Source: Anaerolineae bacterium | GTDB lineage: Bacteria; Chloroflexota; Anaerolineae; UBA4142; SHND01 | Assembly: GCA_022072245.1 (NCBI GenBank) | Contig: JAJVIA010000093.1 | Coordinates: 1-52,198 of the forward strand | DNA length: 52,198 nucleotides | Direction of reading: 5' to 3' | Part shown: positions 40,828-49,489 of the stretch, one piece after another | Layout of the letters: each line of letters begins with the position of its first letter | How positions within the stretch are numbered: the first letter of the stretch is position 1 | Made by a program: the position numbers and the translations under genes | Notes under the pieces: generated by a model | Databases searched by the model: none | What the model was told of the DNA's origin: nothing | What the model saw: only the letters and a program-made list of their open reading frames with translations

Positions 40828-41961
40828 TTAATTTAATCTGGCAATAGGCAGTGTAAATGTGAATACACTGCCTATTGCATTTCCAGCCGACTCCACCCAG
40901 ATGCGTCCGCCCTGCGCTTCGATGAGGGCGCGGGCAATCGTCAAGCCAATGCCGCTCCCGCCGCCTGCCTGCCGTGAACGGGATTTGTCCACGCGGTAAA
41001 AACGGTCGAAGATGTGCGAGAGGTGTTCAGCGGGTATTCCTATACCCGTGTCACGAATGGAAAACTGGATATCATTACTTGTTCTCTTTGCAGAAATGGT
41101 GACTCTGCCGCCTTCTGGTGTGTATTGCAAGGCGTTGCCTGTCAGGTTGGTCAACACCTGCACGGCGCGATCTTCGTCAGCTAGAACATGTTGAAGGTCA
41201 GGATGCAGTTCAAAGTCCAGTGTGATGCGTTTTAATTCTGCATGAGGGGAAAGGCGTTTGGTCACCGTTCGCACCAGTGCGGAGGCATCCACGGGGCGAA
41301 TATTCAGTTGATAGGCGCGGGCTTCAACACGACTGAGTTCCTGCAGATCGTTTACGAGACGATTAAGCCGCTCCGCTTCCGCATGGACCTGTTGATAGGT
41401 CTCGTCGGTAGCGGGCAGGATGCCGTCCATCAATCCTTCCATCGAGCCTTTGATGGCAGTTAGCGGCGTTCGTAGTTCATGACTGACATCACCGATTAGC
41501 CGCCGACGCATGGATTCAACTTCATTCAGTTTTTCAGCCATCTGATTGAAATACACTGCAAGTTGCGCGAGTTCGTCATTACCATTGACTTGCACGCGCT
41601 CGTCGTATCGTCCATCGGCAATTCGTTGTGTGGCGAGTGACATGGCATGGACGGGAGAGATCACGCTCCGACTGAAGAACATGCTTAGAACGAATGCGGC
41701 GAACATGGCTGCAAGGGTTGCGTACATCAGGGCTTCATTGAAACTGGCGCGGTAATCAACATAGAGTTGCGACATTGCGCTATTGCCGTTCATCCCCATC
41801 ATCATGCCGTCATTTCCCATGCCCGCCATGTGGCGATTGAAAGAGGCTGGCAGGATGAACTGACTGGCAATCACCAACACGAGCACTCCGACTACAATGA
41901 TTACAAGATAGGACAGTAACAACCTTGCACCCAGGCGCCGGCGGAAATATTCAATCATCAT
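40828..41961 (-). CDS. OmpR-type sensor histidine kinase with Met-rich external loop
   Basis: A 377-residue kinase. Helices at about residues 13-36 and 77-97 enclose a short loop of about 40 residues with many Met (HMAGMGNDGMMMGMNG). HAMP follows, then the phosphoacceptor DVSHELRTPLTAIKG (H161) and a complete ATP-binding domain (TGNALQYTPEGG, IRDTGIGIP, GGGSGIGLTI). The Met-rich loop suggests sensing of Cu(I) or Ag(I). The gene follows its response regulator with a 7-bp gap. Its 3' end contains a 15-bp inverted repeat that may act as a transcription end between convergent genes. Confidence 0.93.
   Translation of the reverse strand: MMIEYFRRRLGARLLLSYLVIIVVGVLVLVIASQFILPASFNRHMAGMGNDGMMMGMNGNSAMSQLYVDYRASFNEALMYATLAAMFAAFVLSMFFSRSVISPVHAMSLATQRIADGRYDERVQVNGNDELAQLAVYFNQMAEKLNEVESMRRRLIGDVSHELRTPLTAIKGSMEGLMDGILPATDETYQQVHAEAERLNRLVNDLQELSRVEARAYQLNIRPVDASALVRTVTKRLSPHAELKRITLDFELHPDLQHVLADEDRAVQVLTNLTGNALQYTPEGGRVTISAKRTSNDIQFSIRDTGIGIPAEHLSHIFDRFYRVDKSRSRQAGGGSGIGLTIARALIEAQGGRIWVESAGNAIGSVFTFTLPIARLN
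40841..40878. repeat. Inverted repeat in the 3' end of the histidine kinase gene
   Basis: GCAATAGGCAGTGTA (40841-40855) and TACACTGCCTATTGC (40864-40878) pair over 15 bp around an 8-base loop. It encodes the last residues of the kinase and sits between two convergent genes. There is no T-run on either strand, so termination is uncertain. Confidence 0.6.
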
Positions 41962-41968
41962 TCCTCAC

Positions 41969-42652
41969 TTACAAGGGTTCATCTTCAAATCTATAGCCGA
42001 CTCCGCGTACCGTGGCGATTAAGTCATCATGCCCCAACTTCTGACGAATATGCCCGAGATGCACATCCACAACGCGCATTTCGCCGAAGTATTCGCCGCC
42101 CCACACCTTCTCCAGGAGTTGCTCGCGTGTAAGGACCCTGCCACGGTTTTCAGCCAGCGCTTTCAACAAATCGAATTCAATGGCGGTCAATTCAATCGCT
42201 TGATCGTCTACCTTGACAATACGCGCGCCAACGTCCATATGCAAGTGATGGAAAGACAACACGCTCGTTTCAGACCCCGAACCTGATCCCGTTTGAATAC
42301 GCCTGACCGCGGCTTTGACTCGTGCCACCAATTCGCGCGGACTGAAAGGTTTGGCCACATAATCATCTGCGCCGACGGAAAGACCGACGACCTTATCGGT
42401 CTCTTCGGTCTTCGCGGTCAACAGGATTACATACACTTCTGATTCGCGGCGCAAACGTGAGAGCAGTTCGATTCCATCCAGTCCAGGGAGCATGATATCC
42501 AGGATGATAAGATCGGGCTTCAATGTACGGGCAGACTTGAGACCTGCCAGACCATCTATCGCTGTATAAACCTCATAACCTTCGGGTTTGAGGTATGCGG
42601 TGACCAGATTGATGATGGATGGTTCGTCGTCGATGACCAGGATTTTTGTCAT
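41969..42652 (-). CDS. OmpR/PhoB-family response regulator
   Basis: A 227-residue regulator starting MTKILVIDDEPSIINL, with phosphoacceptor D52 in LIILDIMLPG and a C-terminal winged helix (LTAIEFDLLKALAENRGRVL, DVHLGHIRQKLG, GVGYRF). An ATG two codons upstream (42658) is an alternative. It precedes the Met-rich sensor kinase. The upstream gene, which encodes a Met-rich PepSY protein, has three CTTTAY direct repeats at 11-bp spacing in its promoter, the usual binding pattern of this regulator class. Confidence 0.94.
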   Translation of the reverse strand: MTKILVIDDEPSIINLVTAYLKPEGYEVYTAIDGLAGLKSARTLKPDLIILDIMLPGLDGIELLSRLRRESEVYVILLTAKTEETDKVVGLSVGADDYVAKPFSPRELVARVKAAVRRIQTGSGSGSETSVLSFHHLHMDVGARIVKVDDQAIELTAIEFDLLKALAENRGRVLTREQLLEKVWGGEYFGEMRVVDVHLGHIRQKLGHDDLIATVRGVGYRFEDEPL

Positions 42653-42722
42653 GTGCATCTCTTATAGTTGGATAATTGGGCGAGAAATTTGCCAATATTG
42701 TAACTTTACTTGTATGAAAGCG

Positions 42723-42756
42723 AATGCGCCGAATGGCTTATCTCGGCGCATTTTTT
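42723..42756 (+). terminator. Hairpin with T-run between the PepSY gene and the regulator gene
   Basis: AATGCGCCGA (42723-42732) pairs with TCGGCGCATT (42743-42752), followed on the plus strand by TTTTG. Both flanking genes are on the minus strand, where the T-run is replaced by TTCGCTTTC. It probably ends the PepSY transcript with low efficiency or blocks antisense transcription. Read on the minus strand it also resembles the regulon palindrome (ATAAGCCATTCGGCGCAT). Confidence 0.55.
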
Positions 42757-42771
42757 GTTTGGGACTGTATC

Positions 42772-43587
42772 TTACTCGGACTCTTCGATGAATGTGCCAT
42801 GCCAGGTGTGGAGGAAGACCTGGCCACTGTAGCCGTTGACGCTCAACATGCCGATGATCTTGCCGTCTTTTTCAAAGTCCAAAGTGTAATAACCATAGAA
42901 GTGCATCGGGTGTTCGGTGGTCGCGCCCGCAAAGTTTGCAGCGAGATATGTTTGGGCATATTCCACAGCCTGCTCGGGCGTGACGGTCATTTCGGCAGTG
43001 ACATCAAGAGGAATTGCGTTATTCCAACCTTGCATCATATTGCCAGAGCCGCCCATCATTCCATAACCATTTCCACCCATCATGTTATCGTGGTTGAGTC
43101 CGCTGTATTTCAGGTTCCACATCATATTGGGACCATGTTCGGGATATGCAGTCTGCGAAACCGGGTCAACAAGAAGTTCGAAGGCACCGACACCCGTACT
43201 GGCTTCTTTGACGATAACATAGCCGTTGTTATCAAAGATCATGATCTCGGAGATCTCCAAGCCGGAGTTGTTCAGATTCGCCAAATAATTTTCGGCGGCG
43301 GCTTTCGTCTGGTCAATGGTGAGAGGCGTGACGTTGGCGGTATTGTAGCCGTAGCTGCCCATCATCCTCTGTCCATTCATCATTCCGCCGTTGCCGCTCA
43401 TCATATTGGGTCCACGACCGTTCATCATGGAAGGTCCGTAAACATTGTTATTGCTCCAGCCGTAACCGTTCATCATGGATGAGCCAAAAGCGTTCATGCG
43501 GGCATACATACTTCCCGCGAAAAAGATGACCGCCGCCAGTGCCAGGACTGCGAGGATGGTCAAGGTTGTGGTTAAAGTTTTGTTCAT
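42772..43587 (-). CDS. Met-rich exported protein with two PepSY-like domains
   Basis: A 271-residue protein. An N-terminal signal/anchor helix (about residues 7-27) is followed by Met/Asn/Gly-rich stretches such as SSMMNGYGW, GPNMMSGNGGMMNG and DNMMGGNGYGMMGG. These surround two PepSY-like regions beginning LTIDQTKAAAENYL and VTPEQAVEYAQTYL. Met clusters of this kind bind Cu(I) outside the membrane. ATG 43587 is chosen for its GGAGA site. It is probably the target of the adjacent OmpR-type pair, whose sensor has a similar Met-rich loop. Confidence 0.82.
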   Translation of the reverse strand: MNKTLTTTLTILAVLALAAVIFFAGSMYARMNAFGSSMMNGYGWSNNNVYGPSMMNGRGPNMMSGNGGMMNGQRMMGSYGYNTANVTPLTIDQTKAAAENYLANLNNSGLEISEIMIFDNNGYVIVKEASTGVGAFELLVDPVSQTAYPEHGPNMMWNLKYSGLNHDNMMGGNGYGMMGGSGNMMQGWNNAIPLDVTAEMTVTPEQAVEYAQTYLAANFAGATTEHPMHFYGYYTLDFEKDGKIIGMLSVNGYSGQVFLHTWHGTFIEESE

Positions 43588-43643
43588 GGATAATCTCCTA
43601 TTTTGGTGTTTCACACGGTTGTGTGTTGTTGTTTTATGACACC

Positions 43644-43698
43644 AGTATAGGATTGACCATTGAAGAAGGTGTAAAGCGACTATAAAGATATAGTAAAG
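43644..43698 (-). promoter_or_regulatory. Promoter with three 11-bp-spaced direct repeats
   Basis: On the minus strand CTTTAC, CTTTAT and CTTTAC begin at 43698, 43687 and 43676, exactly 11 bp apart. TATACT (43649-43644) is the -10. No TTGACA is present and the last repeat lies just upstream of the -35 position. This is the classic layout of an OmpR/PhoB-type activated promoter. Confidence 0.75.
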
Positions 43699-43778
43699 GT
43701 TATTTTGCTGGAATCTCCTTGATTCCAAAATTTTTTAAATTACCTTATCTGGGAGGTAAAGAGGCTCTAGCCTTTGAG

Positions 43779-44576
43779 TCATGTGGACTTAATAAAATCT
43801 CCAATACCATACCCAGTTTCCATCAATTCCCGTAATCGTTTGGCAAATCGGGTGGCTGGAGCGCCATCCACAATGTCGTGATCCACACTGACCGTGAGAC
43901 TCAGATACTCACGGATTTCAATCCGCCCTTCCACCACGCCGGGTTTCTCGCCTATGCCTCCCAGCGTTACCATCAAGGTCGGGAAGGAGATGGGAATCCC
44001 CCAGCCAGCACCGTCTGCGAACATGCCAATGGCGCTCATGCCGACCGTCCCACCGAGTTTCTTGAAGATGCGAGGCTGGCTGGCAATGATCCGCCAGAAA
44101 CCACTGCGGATGAATCTCGGCAGGGAGAGAAATAATTGCATGGAGTGGTATTTCTGCTCTTCCTCCGGTTTTCCCACCTGGGAGGCACGAATCTCATTGT
44201 GAATCTCACGGAAGGATTTCCTGTTGGCGGCACGTACCACGTGCGGCTTGACGATCTTGTGTCCATCCACCTCTACTTCGATCTGCGTGCTGACATCCAC
44301 TTCATCAAAGAGAACCAGCTTGCTCCTGTCCTTTCGCATGGCATGCAGGATTTTGTTTTCATCCACAGCCTACCCCAGGCAGTGAATGACAAAAGCAGTA
44401 AAAGATGGCGTTTCGCCCGTCCTGGTTTTGTATTCTCCCAGTCTCATACGGACGTCGGTCACGTCCACTTCAAACAAGCCGTGGATGAAGCGCTTGTGCT
44501 GCCCTTCGCGCAATACATCAATGTAGCCGTGGCGGATCCTGGGAAACTCCTTGAAAACAAAAGTATCATGTGTCAT
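43779..44576 (-). pseudogene. 2-oxoacid dehydrogenase acyltransferase-like gene, interrupted by one TAG
   Basis: A single frame of 266 codons from 44576 to 43779 is broken only by TAG at codon 69 (44372-44370). Before it stands RTGETPSFTAFVIHCLG and after it AVDENKILHAMRKDRSKLVL, together the start of an E2-type catalytic domain; homologues usually have Lys at the TAG. The active-site VDHDIVDGAPATRF is intact. There is no lipoyl domain, so this is the stand-alone type of unknown acyl acceptor. The first codon overlaps the stop of the upstream membrane protein gene (ATGA). Last gene of the minus-strand operon from 49140. Confidence 0.82.
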
Positions 44577-45310
44577 GCAATTTTCTTTTCTTTTAGTTGA
44601 CGCTTGAATACCATACTCAACAATATTCCATTAATGATCAACACCAACCAATCGATGGAAATGACTGCAACCTCAAAACGATCCTGCCTGTCCAACCCAT
44701 TGTTGAATGAAATGAGAATAAACGCTATCACGGTCAGGATGAAGCTGATTACGAATACCCAGCGTATGCCAGACTCCAGGCGGTTCATGTTGACGAACAC
44801 AGGCGCCATGAACAGGAAAGAGAGACTCATCAGCAAATAGCCCAATTCCTCCAGAACGATGAAGACGCCGTGCGCATTGTATTGAGTCAACATGGTGATC
44901 CCTTCCGTTTCCCCGCTCATCAGGCTGATCGGAACGACCGAGAACTGCACAAAGTAATCGCCCACCAGAACCATTGTCGCCAGGAGCGCAAAGGATAGTC
45001 CGATCTGGCTGAAAATCTTTCTTTGGTTGGAAGCGTACACATGAATGGAAACCATGAGAATCAGATAGGATAAGGTCAGGATGATTGCAAATGGCATCCA
45101 AAGATAGTCTTTAGGAAATTGGGACAAGGTGTTCAAGTACGGATACTCGATGCAGAGCTCGCCGCAGTTGGCGCCAGAGATGGGGATGGCGGTGATCGCA
45201 AAGCCGAACGTGATTACCGTCATGATCACAGTGAAGATCGCCGTGTAGAAACCAACCGAGTTGGAAATCTTTATTTCAGAGCCGATATCAGAAACGCTTG
45301 GTGTTGACAT
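44573..45310 (-). CDS. Polytopic membrane protein, function unknown
   Basis: A 245-residue protein with about seven membrane helices starting near residues 20-43, 73-93, 101-121, 149-170, 183-203 and 215-238. The first loop has two Cys (ANCGELCIEYP) that could form a disulphide outside. No family recognised. It overlaps the following acyltransferase gene by 4 bp and lies 27 bp after the DUF6544-like gene, so it belongs to the same operon. Confidence 0.75.
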   Translation of the reverse strand: MSTPSVSDIGSEIKISNSVGFYTAIFTVIMTVITFGFAITAIPISGANCGELCIEYPYLNTLSQFPKDYLWMPFAIILTLSYLILMVSIHVYASNQRKIFSQIGLSFALLATMVLVGDYFVQFSVVPISLMSGETEGITMLTQYNAHGVFIVLEELGYLLMSLSFLFMAPVFVNMNRLESGIRWVFVISFILTVIAFILISFNNGLDRQDRFEVAVISIDWLVLIINGILLSMVFKRQLKEKKIA

Positions 45311-45337
45311 TTTTCCTCTTTTCCATATTTTGGATAT

Positions 45338-46153
45338 TCACTGTCTGCGGGCGCGAATGTATTCGCTGACATCCACGTTGTAAGTTGTTTCTTCCAGTGT
45401 GAAGAATGCCCAGGGGCTGCCCTGATCCAGCCAGGTAGCGGAGCCGACCGCGCTGATCTTCATATCAGGCAAGGTGTTGCCTGGTTCATTACGTGTGATC
45501 CACAGGATCTTGGATTTGCCCTCGCCGGCTTCGCGGTAGCGCATGGCTTCCAGTGTGTCAATCAAACCGGTTTGTGGATTGAAGCGCACAACAAAATTCT
45601 CGACTTGATCTTCGAACGGTACGAACAACAAAGCTGTGTTCTCATCCACTGACTCCCAGCGGACCCGGGTATCGGTCAGCCAGATCGAGGGGAACCATCC
45701 CGCCTCTGCCCAGACCGCCAGGTTCGCGCCCTGATTGGTGTTGGGGTCATCATAGAACGTACCCATCGGACTCTCAAAGAAACTCTCGCCGTCCAGATAG
45801 CCTTCGTTTACTTTCAGGAAAGGCAATCCAAAAAAGGTCGCCTCAATATAGTGACGGTAATCCTTTCCAGCATTATGGACAAAGACAAAACGAGCCGGAA
45901 GCCAGACCCCAAAGGGACGAATCCGTCCGTGCCCGATAAACACGGCGGTATCGATCACGGGTATTTGATCGCCATACACGGTGCGATAAAAACGTTCGAC
46001 AGGTGCAGGCAAGCCACTGGGAAGCGGAATAGTTTTCAGGTCCGTTTTTTGAAGCGCGGGCATGGCAAAAGATTTGGATTGAATATTCAATCCGATCCAG
46101 CCGATGAGGATCAGGGCTGCGAAGATCGCAGCAAGGATGTATAAGATTTTCAT
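45338..46153 (-). CDS. DUF6544-like membrane-anchored protein
   Basis: A 271-residue protein with one N-terminal helix (about residues 5-27) and an outward domain. PAPVERFYRTVYGDQIPVI, followed by a beta-rich region with YIEATFFGLPFLKVNEGYLDG, recalls the DUF6544 family (by eye, moderate certainty). It has no Cys, so it is unlikely to be a redox protein. Encoded between a DUF4386-like gene and an unknown membrane protein. Confidence 0.68.
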   Translation of the reverse strand: MKILYILAAIFAALILIGWIGLNIQSKSFAMPALQKTDLKTIPLPSGLPAPVERFYRTVYGDQIPVIDTAVFIGHGRIRPFGVWLPARFVFVHNAGKDYRHYIEATFFGLPFLKVNEGYLDGESFFESPMGTFYDDPNTNQGANLAVWAEAGWFPSIWLTDTRVRWESVDENTALLFVPFEDQVENFVVRFNPQTGLIDTLEAMRYREAGEGKSKILWITRNEPGNTLPDMKISAVGSATWLDQGSPWAFFTLEETTYNVDVSEYIRARRQ

Positions 46154-46177
46154 TTTTTTCTCTTTATGAAGGGATGG

Positions 46178-46915
46178 CTAGTTGCCATCCCTGGAATTTC
46201 CCAAGGTAAACAGGCGAATGGTAAACAGGATCATCCATACCAACAGAAGAAGACCGCCGGGCATTGCAAATGCCATCGCCATGTCCTTGACCGCTGGCGC
46301 GAAGGTGACCAGAATGACATAGATCAGCATCAAGGCGTTTCCGACAATGCCAATATAGGCATTCGCCTTGCTAAAGATATTACCCTGTACCATCACCAGG
46401 GACATCATGAGCGCTGCAAGCGTCGGCAGCAGAAAGCTGAAGAAAGAACCCAAACTGCCATGCTCGCCCCGCGCCAGCATGGCTTCACCAGCGGCGGCAA
46501 GCATTGCCTTTTGAGGTTCTTCCGCGGCGGCATACTTATTGCTTAATTCCAACATGGGCAGGGCGGTATTGTTGGCAACGAAGATCGTTGTGCCGAGCAG
46601 AAAGATGATCAAACCAAACATTGCATAGGGTTTGTTAGTCTTGCGGAGGGCTGCATACAGGGCGAAATAGACAGGGATTGAGATCAGTTGGTTGACTGCA
46701 TTCAACAGATCGAGATTGTATAAACCCAACCAGGCGTTCTGCTGGAATTGCGAGAACCTCTCCACAGCCGTTTGCGGAAGCTGGGACAGATTACCGCCTG
46801 TGGATGAGCCGATGACAATATCCGCCACGACCGCGACCAACGACAGGATGGCGGCAACCCCGCCAAAGATATAAACACTTTTCCATTGACTTTCTTTTTG
46901 TTGTAGCTCAGACAT
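46178..46915 (-). CDS. DUF4386-like membrane protein
   Basis: A 245-residue protein with six or seven helices. The region LYNLDLLNAVNQLISIPVYFALYAALRKTN resembles the core of DUF4386 proteins. Function is unknown. It lies between the prenyltransferase and the DUF6544-like gene with short gaps, consistent with one operon. Confidence 0.68.
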   Translation of the reverse strand: MSELQQKESQWKSVYIFGGVAAILSLVAVVADIVIGSSTGGNLSQLPQTAVERFSQFQQNAWLGLYNLDLLNAVNQLISIPVYFALYAALRKTNKPYAMFGLIIFLLGTTIFVANNTALPMLELSNKYAAAEEPQKAMLAAAGEAMLARGEHGSLGSFFSFLLPTLAALMMSLVMVQGNIFSKANAYIGIVGNALMLIYVILVTFAPAVKDMAMAFAMPGGLLLLVWMILFTIRLFTLGNSRDGN

Positions 46916-46938
46916 TTAGATGTTCCTTCCTGCAAGAT

Positions 46939-47802
46939 TTACTTCAGAAAACGGATAATGATGACGATCAGGATTGCCAGTGATGCACTGAGGTAGATCC
47001 AGCGAATGTACCTGCGGCGGTTTGCCAGTTTCGGGTTCAATAACTTATTGGTCGAGAATAGAATCACGCCATCCATAAACAGGAATGGCGTGACATACAA
47101 CCATTCCATCCAGCCCAATACAAACGGCACGATGCTGATGACGATCACCAGCAGGAAGATTGCTGCGCTGAAGCGAAGTGCGGTTTCCTGACCAAACAAT
47201 ACCGGCAGTGAACGGGAACCTGCCTTGCGATCGCCTTCCACGTCCATTGCATCGGCAGCGATTTCCTCTCCAAGGTTGATCAACGCTGCCAGGATGCCGA
47301 AGAACCAAACCACCGCTTCAAGGGGTTTGCCAACCGCAATTCCCCCGAAGATAAAAGTCGTGCCGACTGAAAAGCTGACCATAAGATTCCCTGGCAAGCC
47401 GCTCTTCTTGAAACGCCAGTTGTACAGAAATCCAACGGTCCATGCCAGAATCCCGACCCAGAAGGATATAAAACTTAATAATGTACTGGCAACCAGCCCC
47501 ACGAAAGTCACGCCAATGAAAAGCAGGATCACATCGCGCCCGGTCACAAGTCCAGCTGGAAGCGGTCTTTCAGGAGCGTTGATCCTGTCACTTTCAAGAT
47601 CGAAGTAATCGTTGAGGATCAGGGAGGAGGCGGAGATCAGGAACACACTGGCAAAGCCAAGCATCAATTCCCTGGCAGCGGGTATTTCGCCCAATGCCAA
47701 TAGTTCCCCAAGAACGACACATATCCCTGCTGTGAAAGGCAGTTCAAAACGAAAGAGACGAACCAATCCCTGCAGTTTTTTCCTCAACCTGACTCCAACC
47801 AA
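46939..47802 (-). CDS. UbiA-family prenyltransferase
   Basis: A 287-residue membrane enzyme with about eight helices. The two Asp-rich motifs of the family are NDYFDLESDRINAPERPLP (near residue 65) and DAMDVEGDRKAGSRSLPV (near 187). They bind the prenyl diphosphate through Mg. Members attach prenyl chains to aromatic rings, glycerol phosphates or haem (HemO/CtaB); the sequence does not resemble CtaB enough to claim haem O synthesis. It lies 4 bp after the flavodoxin gene. Confidence 0.88.
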   Translation of the reverse strand: MVGVRLRKKLQGLVRLFRFELPFTAGICVVLGELLALGEIPAARELMLGFASVFLISASSLILNDYFDLESDRINAPERPLPAGLVTGRDVILLFIGVTFVGLVASTLLSFISFWVGILAWTVGFLYNWRFKKSGLPGNLMVSFSVGTTFIFGGIAVGKPLEAVVWFFGILAALINLGEEIAADAMDVEGDRKAGSRSLPVLFGQETALRFSAAIFLLVIVISIVPFVLGWMEWLYVTPFLFMDGVILFSTNKLLNPKLANRRRYIRWIYLSASLAILIVIIIRFLK

Positions 47803-47806
47803 TGGA

Positions 47807-48328
47807 CTAACGGATCATTAGGGATGGCAATTCCATCGCCCACTGGCGGATTGCATTCCAGTCACGGTGGTCGCCTTCCTTCCAAACGCCAAAGAGTACG
47901 CTCAATCGAAATTTCAGACGGTCGCTGAACGAGGGAATTTTGTGGATGTCCAACCCGCCTGAGAACAAACCTTCACTCACGGGTCTCACCAACGCGCGGA
48001 CAGGATCCAGCCATGAGGACACATGACTGCGGTATTGCTCGCCTTTCTTCATGGTCAGCGTCATGCAAACTAAGAATGATGCAAACTGTTTATGCTTCAA
48101 TTCAGCTTGATGCCTGCGTACAAACTGCATAGCTTCAGGCAGCCATGCCCCGCCATTGACAGCACTTCCCGCGACCACCGCATCATACGGGGATAGGTCC
48201 TTGACATCGCGCATCGGCAACACATCCACCTTCGCGCCGTTTTCAGCGAGAGTCTTACCAATGGCTTCCGCCACTCCCACCGTCCAACCTGTGTTGCTGG
48301 CATACGTTACAAGGAAATTTGGTTTCAT
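47807..48328 (-). CDS. Flavodoxin-domain protein (HemG-like family)
   Basis: A 173-residue protein with the FMN-binding start FLVTYASNTGWTVGVAEAIG and the second loop AVVAGSAVNGGAWLPEAMQF. This is the flavodoxin_5 type, which includes the menaquinone-linked protoporphyrinogen oxidase HemG. A haem role is possible but not needed, as hemY is present. It overlaps the upstream membrane protein by 4 bp and is followed by the prenyltransferase, which would suit a quinone-linked reaction. Confidence 0.85.
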   Translation of the reverse strand: MKPNFLVTYASNTGWTVGVAEAIGKTLAENGAKVDVLPMRDVKDLSPYDAVVAGSAVNGGAWLPEAMQFVRRHQAELKHKQFASFLVCMTLTMKKGEQYRSHVSSWLDPVRALVRPVSEGLFSGGLDIHKIPSFSDRLKFRLSVLFGVWKEGDHRDWNAIRQWAMELPSLMIR

Positions 48329-49140
48329 CTTTTTTCACTTTCATTTTCTGGTTCCATGTTGACATAGAACAATACACTCGCGATCAGTCCAAGCGCCGTC
48401 AAAGTGCCCCAAAGAGGGAGTTCACTGGTCTTCGAGATGCCCGCATTCACAACCAGGACCGAGTTCACAGCAAGGACAAGCGTGTAGAGAGGACCCTTCG
48501 CATTGAGAATCCCGGCGATGACGTAGCCCCAAGGCTGGCGTTTCACCAGCCAGAGCGCACCAAGAATGAGCCAGGGAATTAGCAGGGTCAGGTCGAGGGC
48601 GAAGACCACATTGGTGGGATGTCCGCTCATCGTCACAATGGCGGGGACGTTGCCAGTGGCGATAAAGTTGATGGACTGGATCAGGTACACGAGTCCAAGC
48701 CCTGAGGCGACAAACAGGAAATAGCCTCCGATCCACTTGACTGGCGCTTCCTTCCGCATCCGCTGGCTGATCCTGTTTACATCGAGATTTGCCAACCCGA
48801 AGATCAAGGCGAAGATCGAGAGCGCAAGCAGGGCAGCATACAACAGAAAAAATACATTGAACGCTGCGCCGAAGAGATAGAAGGCATAGTTGTAGAGCAT
48901 GTAATCCAGCATGCCCATCCAGATCAATTGCCCTTTGGATGAGCCCTTTGCCGAATACACCAGCGCTGCGATCAATATTGGGATTGCAATAAAGAGGGTG
49001 ACTGCGTCATTACCGAGCCAGGTCGTTTTGACAAAGGAATTATCGCGGTACATATTCGGCAGAAACAAGCCGCCAATGGAGGTGAGCGCTGAAAGAATTG
49101 CGATGATCACCGAGAGAATATATGCTTTTTTTAATTTCAT
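48325..49140 (-). CDS. Eight-helix membrane protein, function unknown
   Basis: A 271-residue protein with about eight evenly spaced helices. ATG 49140 is chosen because it begins with a helix (KKAYILSVIIAILSALTSI) and has AAGGAT upstream; the frame continues to 49314 but that part reads through a terminator hairpin and is unlike a protein. Family not recognised. First gene of the operon that runs to 43779. The terminator-like hairpin at 49163-49206 lies directly before it. Confidence 0.75.
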   Translation of the reverse strand: MKLKKAYILSVIIAILSALTSIGGLFLPNMYRDNSFVKTTWLGNDAVTLFIAIPILIAALVYSAKGSSKGQLIWMGMLDYMLYNYAFYLFGAAFNVFFLLYAALLALSIFALIFGLANLDVNRISQRMRKEAPVKWIGGYFLFVASGLGLVYLIQSINFIATGNVPAIVTMSGHPTNVVFALDLTLLIPWLILGALWLVKRQPWGYVIAGILNAKGPLYTLVLAVNSVLVVNAGISKTSELPLWGTLTALGLIASVLFYVNMEPENESEKR

Positions 49141-49162
49141 ACGCGTAATATCCTTGCTGTCT

Positions 49163-49206
49163 GAAAAATAAAAAGTACATCCAGAAGCGAATCGCTGGAT
49201 GTACTT
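49163..49206 (-). terminator. Terminator or attenuator just upstream of the 49140 operon
   Basis: On the minus strand AAGTACATCCAG (49206-49195) pairs perfectly with CTGGATGTACTT (49184-49173), and the transcript then reads TTTTTATTTTTC. It is a good rho-independent terminator that ends only about 25 bases before the start codon of the 49140 gene. No promoter is visible between the two. Confidence 0.85.
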
Positions 49207-49489
49207 GATTTGGTCAAACCGTATTACCCTCTTCAACACTGAATAACGTGTGGACGGGAATTGCTCCACCCAGTGCAACGGTCGTAGCATAGAGGATCGG
49301 GGCAAGCAAATCACACAATGAGAGAGATCTGTATTTCATGTCGAAAGCGAATTTTAGATTGTCTGACAGGTGAGGTAAGGGATGAATGTAATTTGTTTTT
49401 GCGCTTACTGTCACTCCATTGGAATCTACAAAATCTTCAGTGAGTAAATGAGAAATATCATCTGAAAAATCCTTTGCATGATATACAAC
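49207..49489. other. Intergenic region with possible gene remnant
   Basis: The minus-strand frame 49414-49214 (66 codons; an inner ATG at 49339 starts MKYRSLSLCDLLAPILY) has a hydrophobic middle and stops just before the terminator. It has no ribosome binding site and no recognised family; the phrase LLAPILYATTVALGGAI could be the front of a truncated membrane protein. Nothing else is recognised here, although the promoter of the 49140 operon is expected in this stretch. Confidence 0.35.

Noticed and set aside
40841-40878. ATAGGC/GCCTAT half-sites as another operator
   Set aside because: The halves are separated by 20 bases instead of six and lie in the coding end of the kinase gene between convergent genes. 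They are part of a longer hairpin.
42672-42741. Regulon palindrome ATAAGCCATTCGGCGCAT upstream of the OmpR-type regulator
   Set aside because: One half is imperfect, the -10 candidate (AATTAT) is one base off the rule and poor, the GCGCT element is absent, and the same bases form a terminator-like hairpin. Kept only as a weak possibility.
34723-44372. Genome-wide recoding of TAG as an amino acid
   Set aside because: TAG is used as a normal stop for the genes ending at 139 and 24795, and no suppressor tRNA or pyl gene is visible. Two independent nonsense mutations or sequence errors are simpler.
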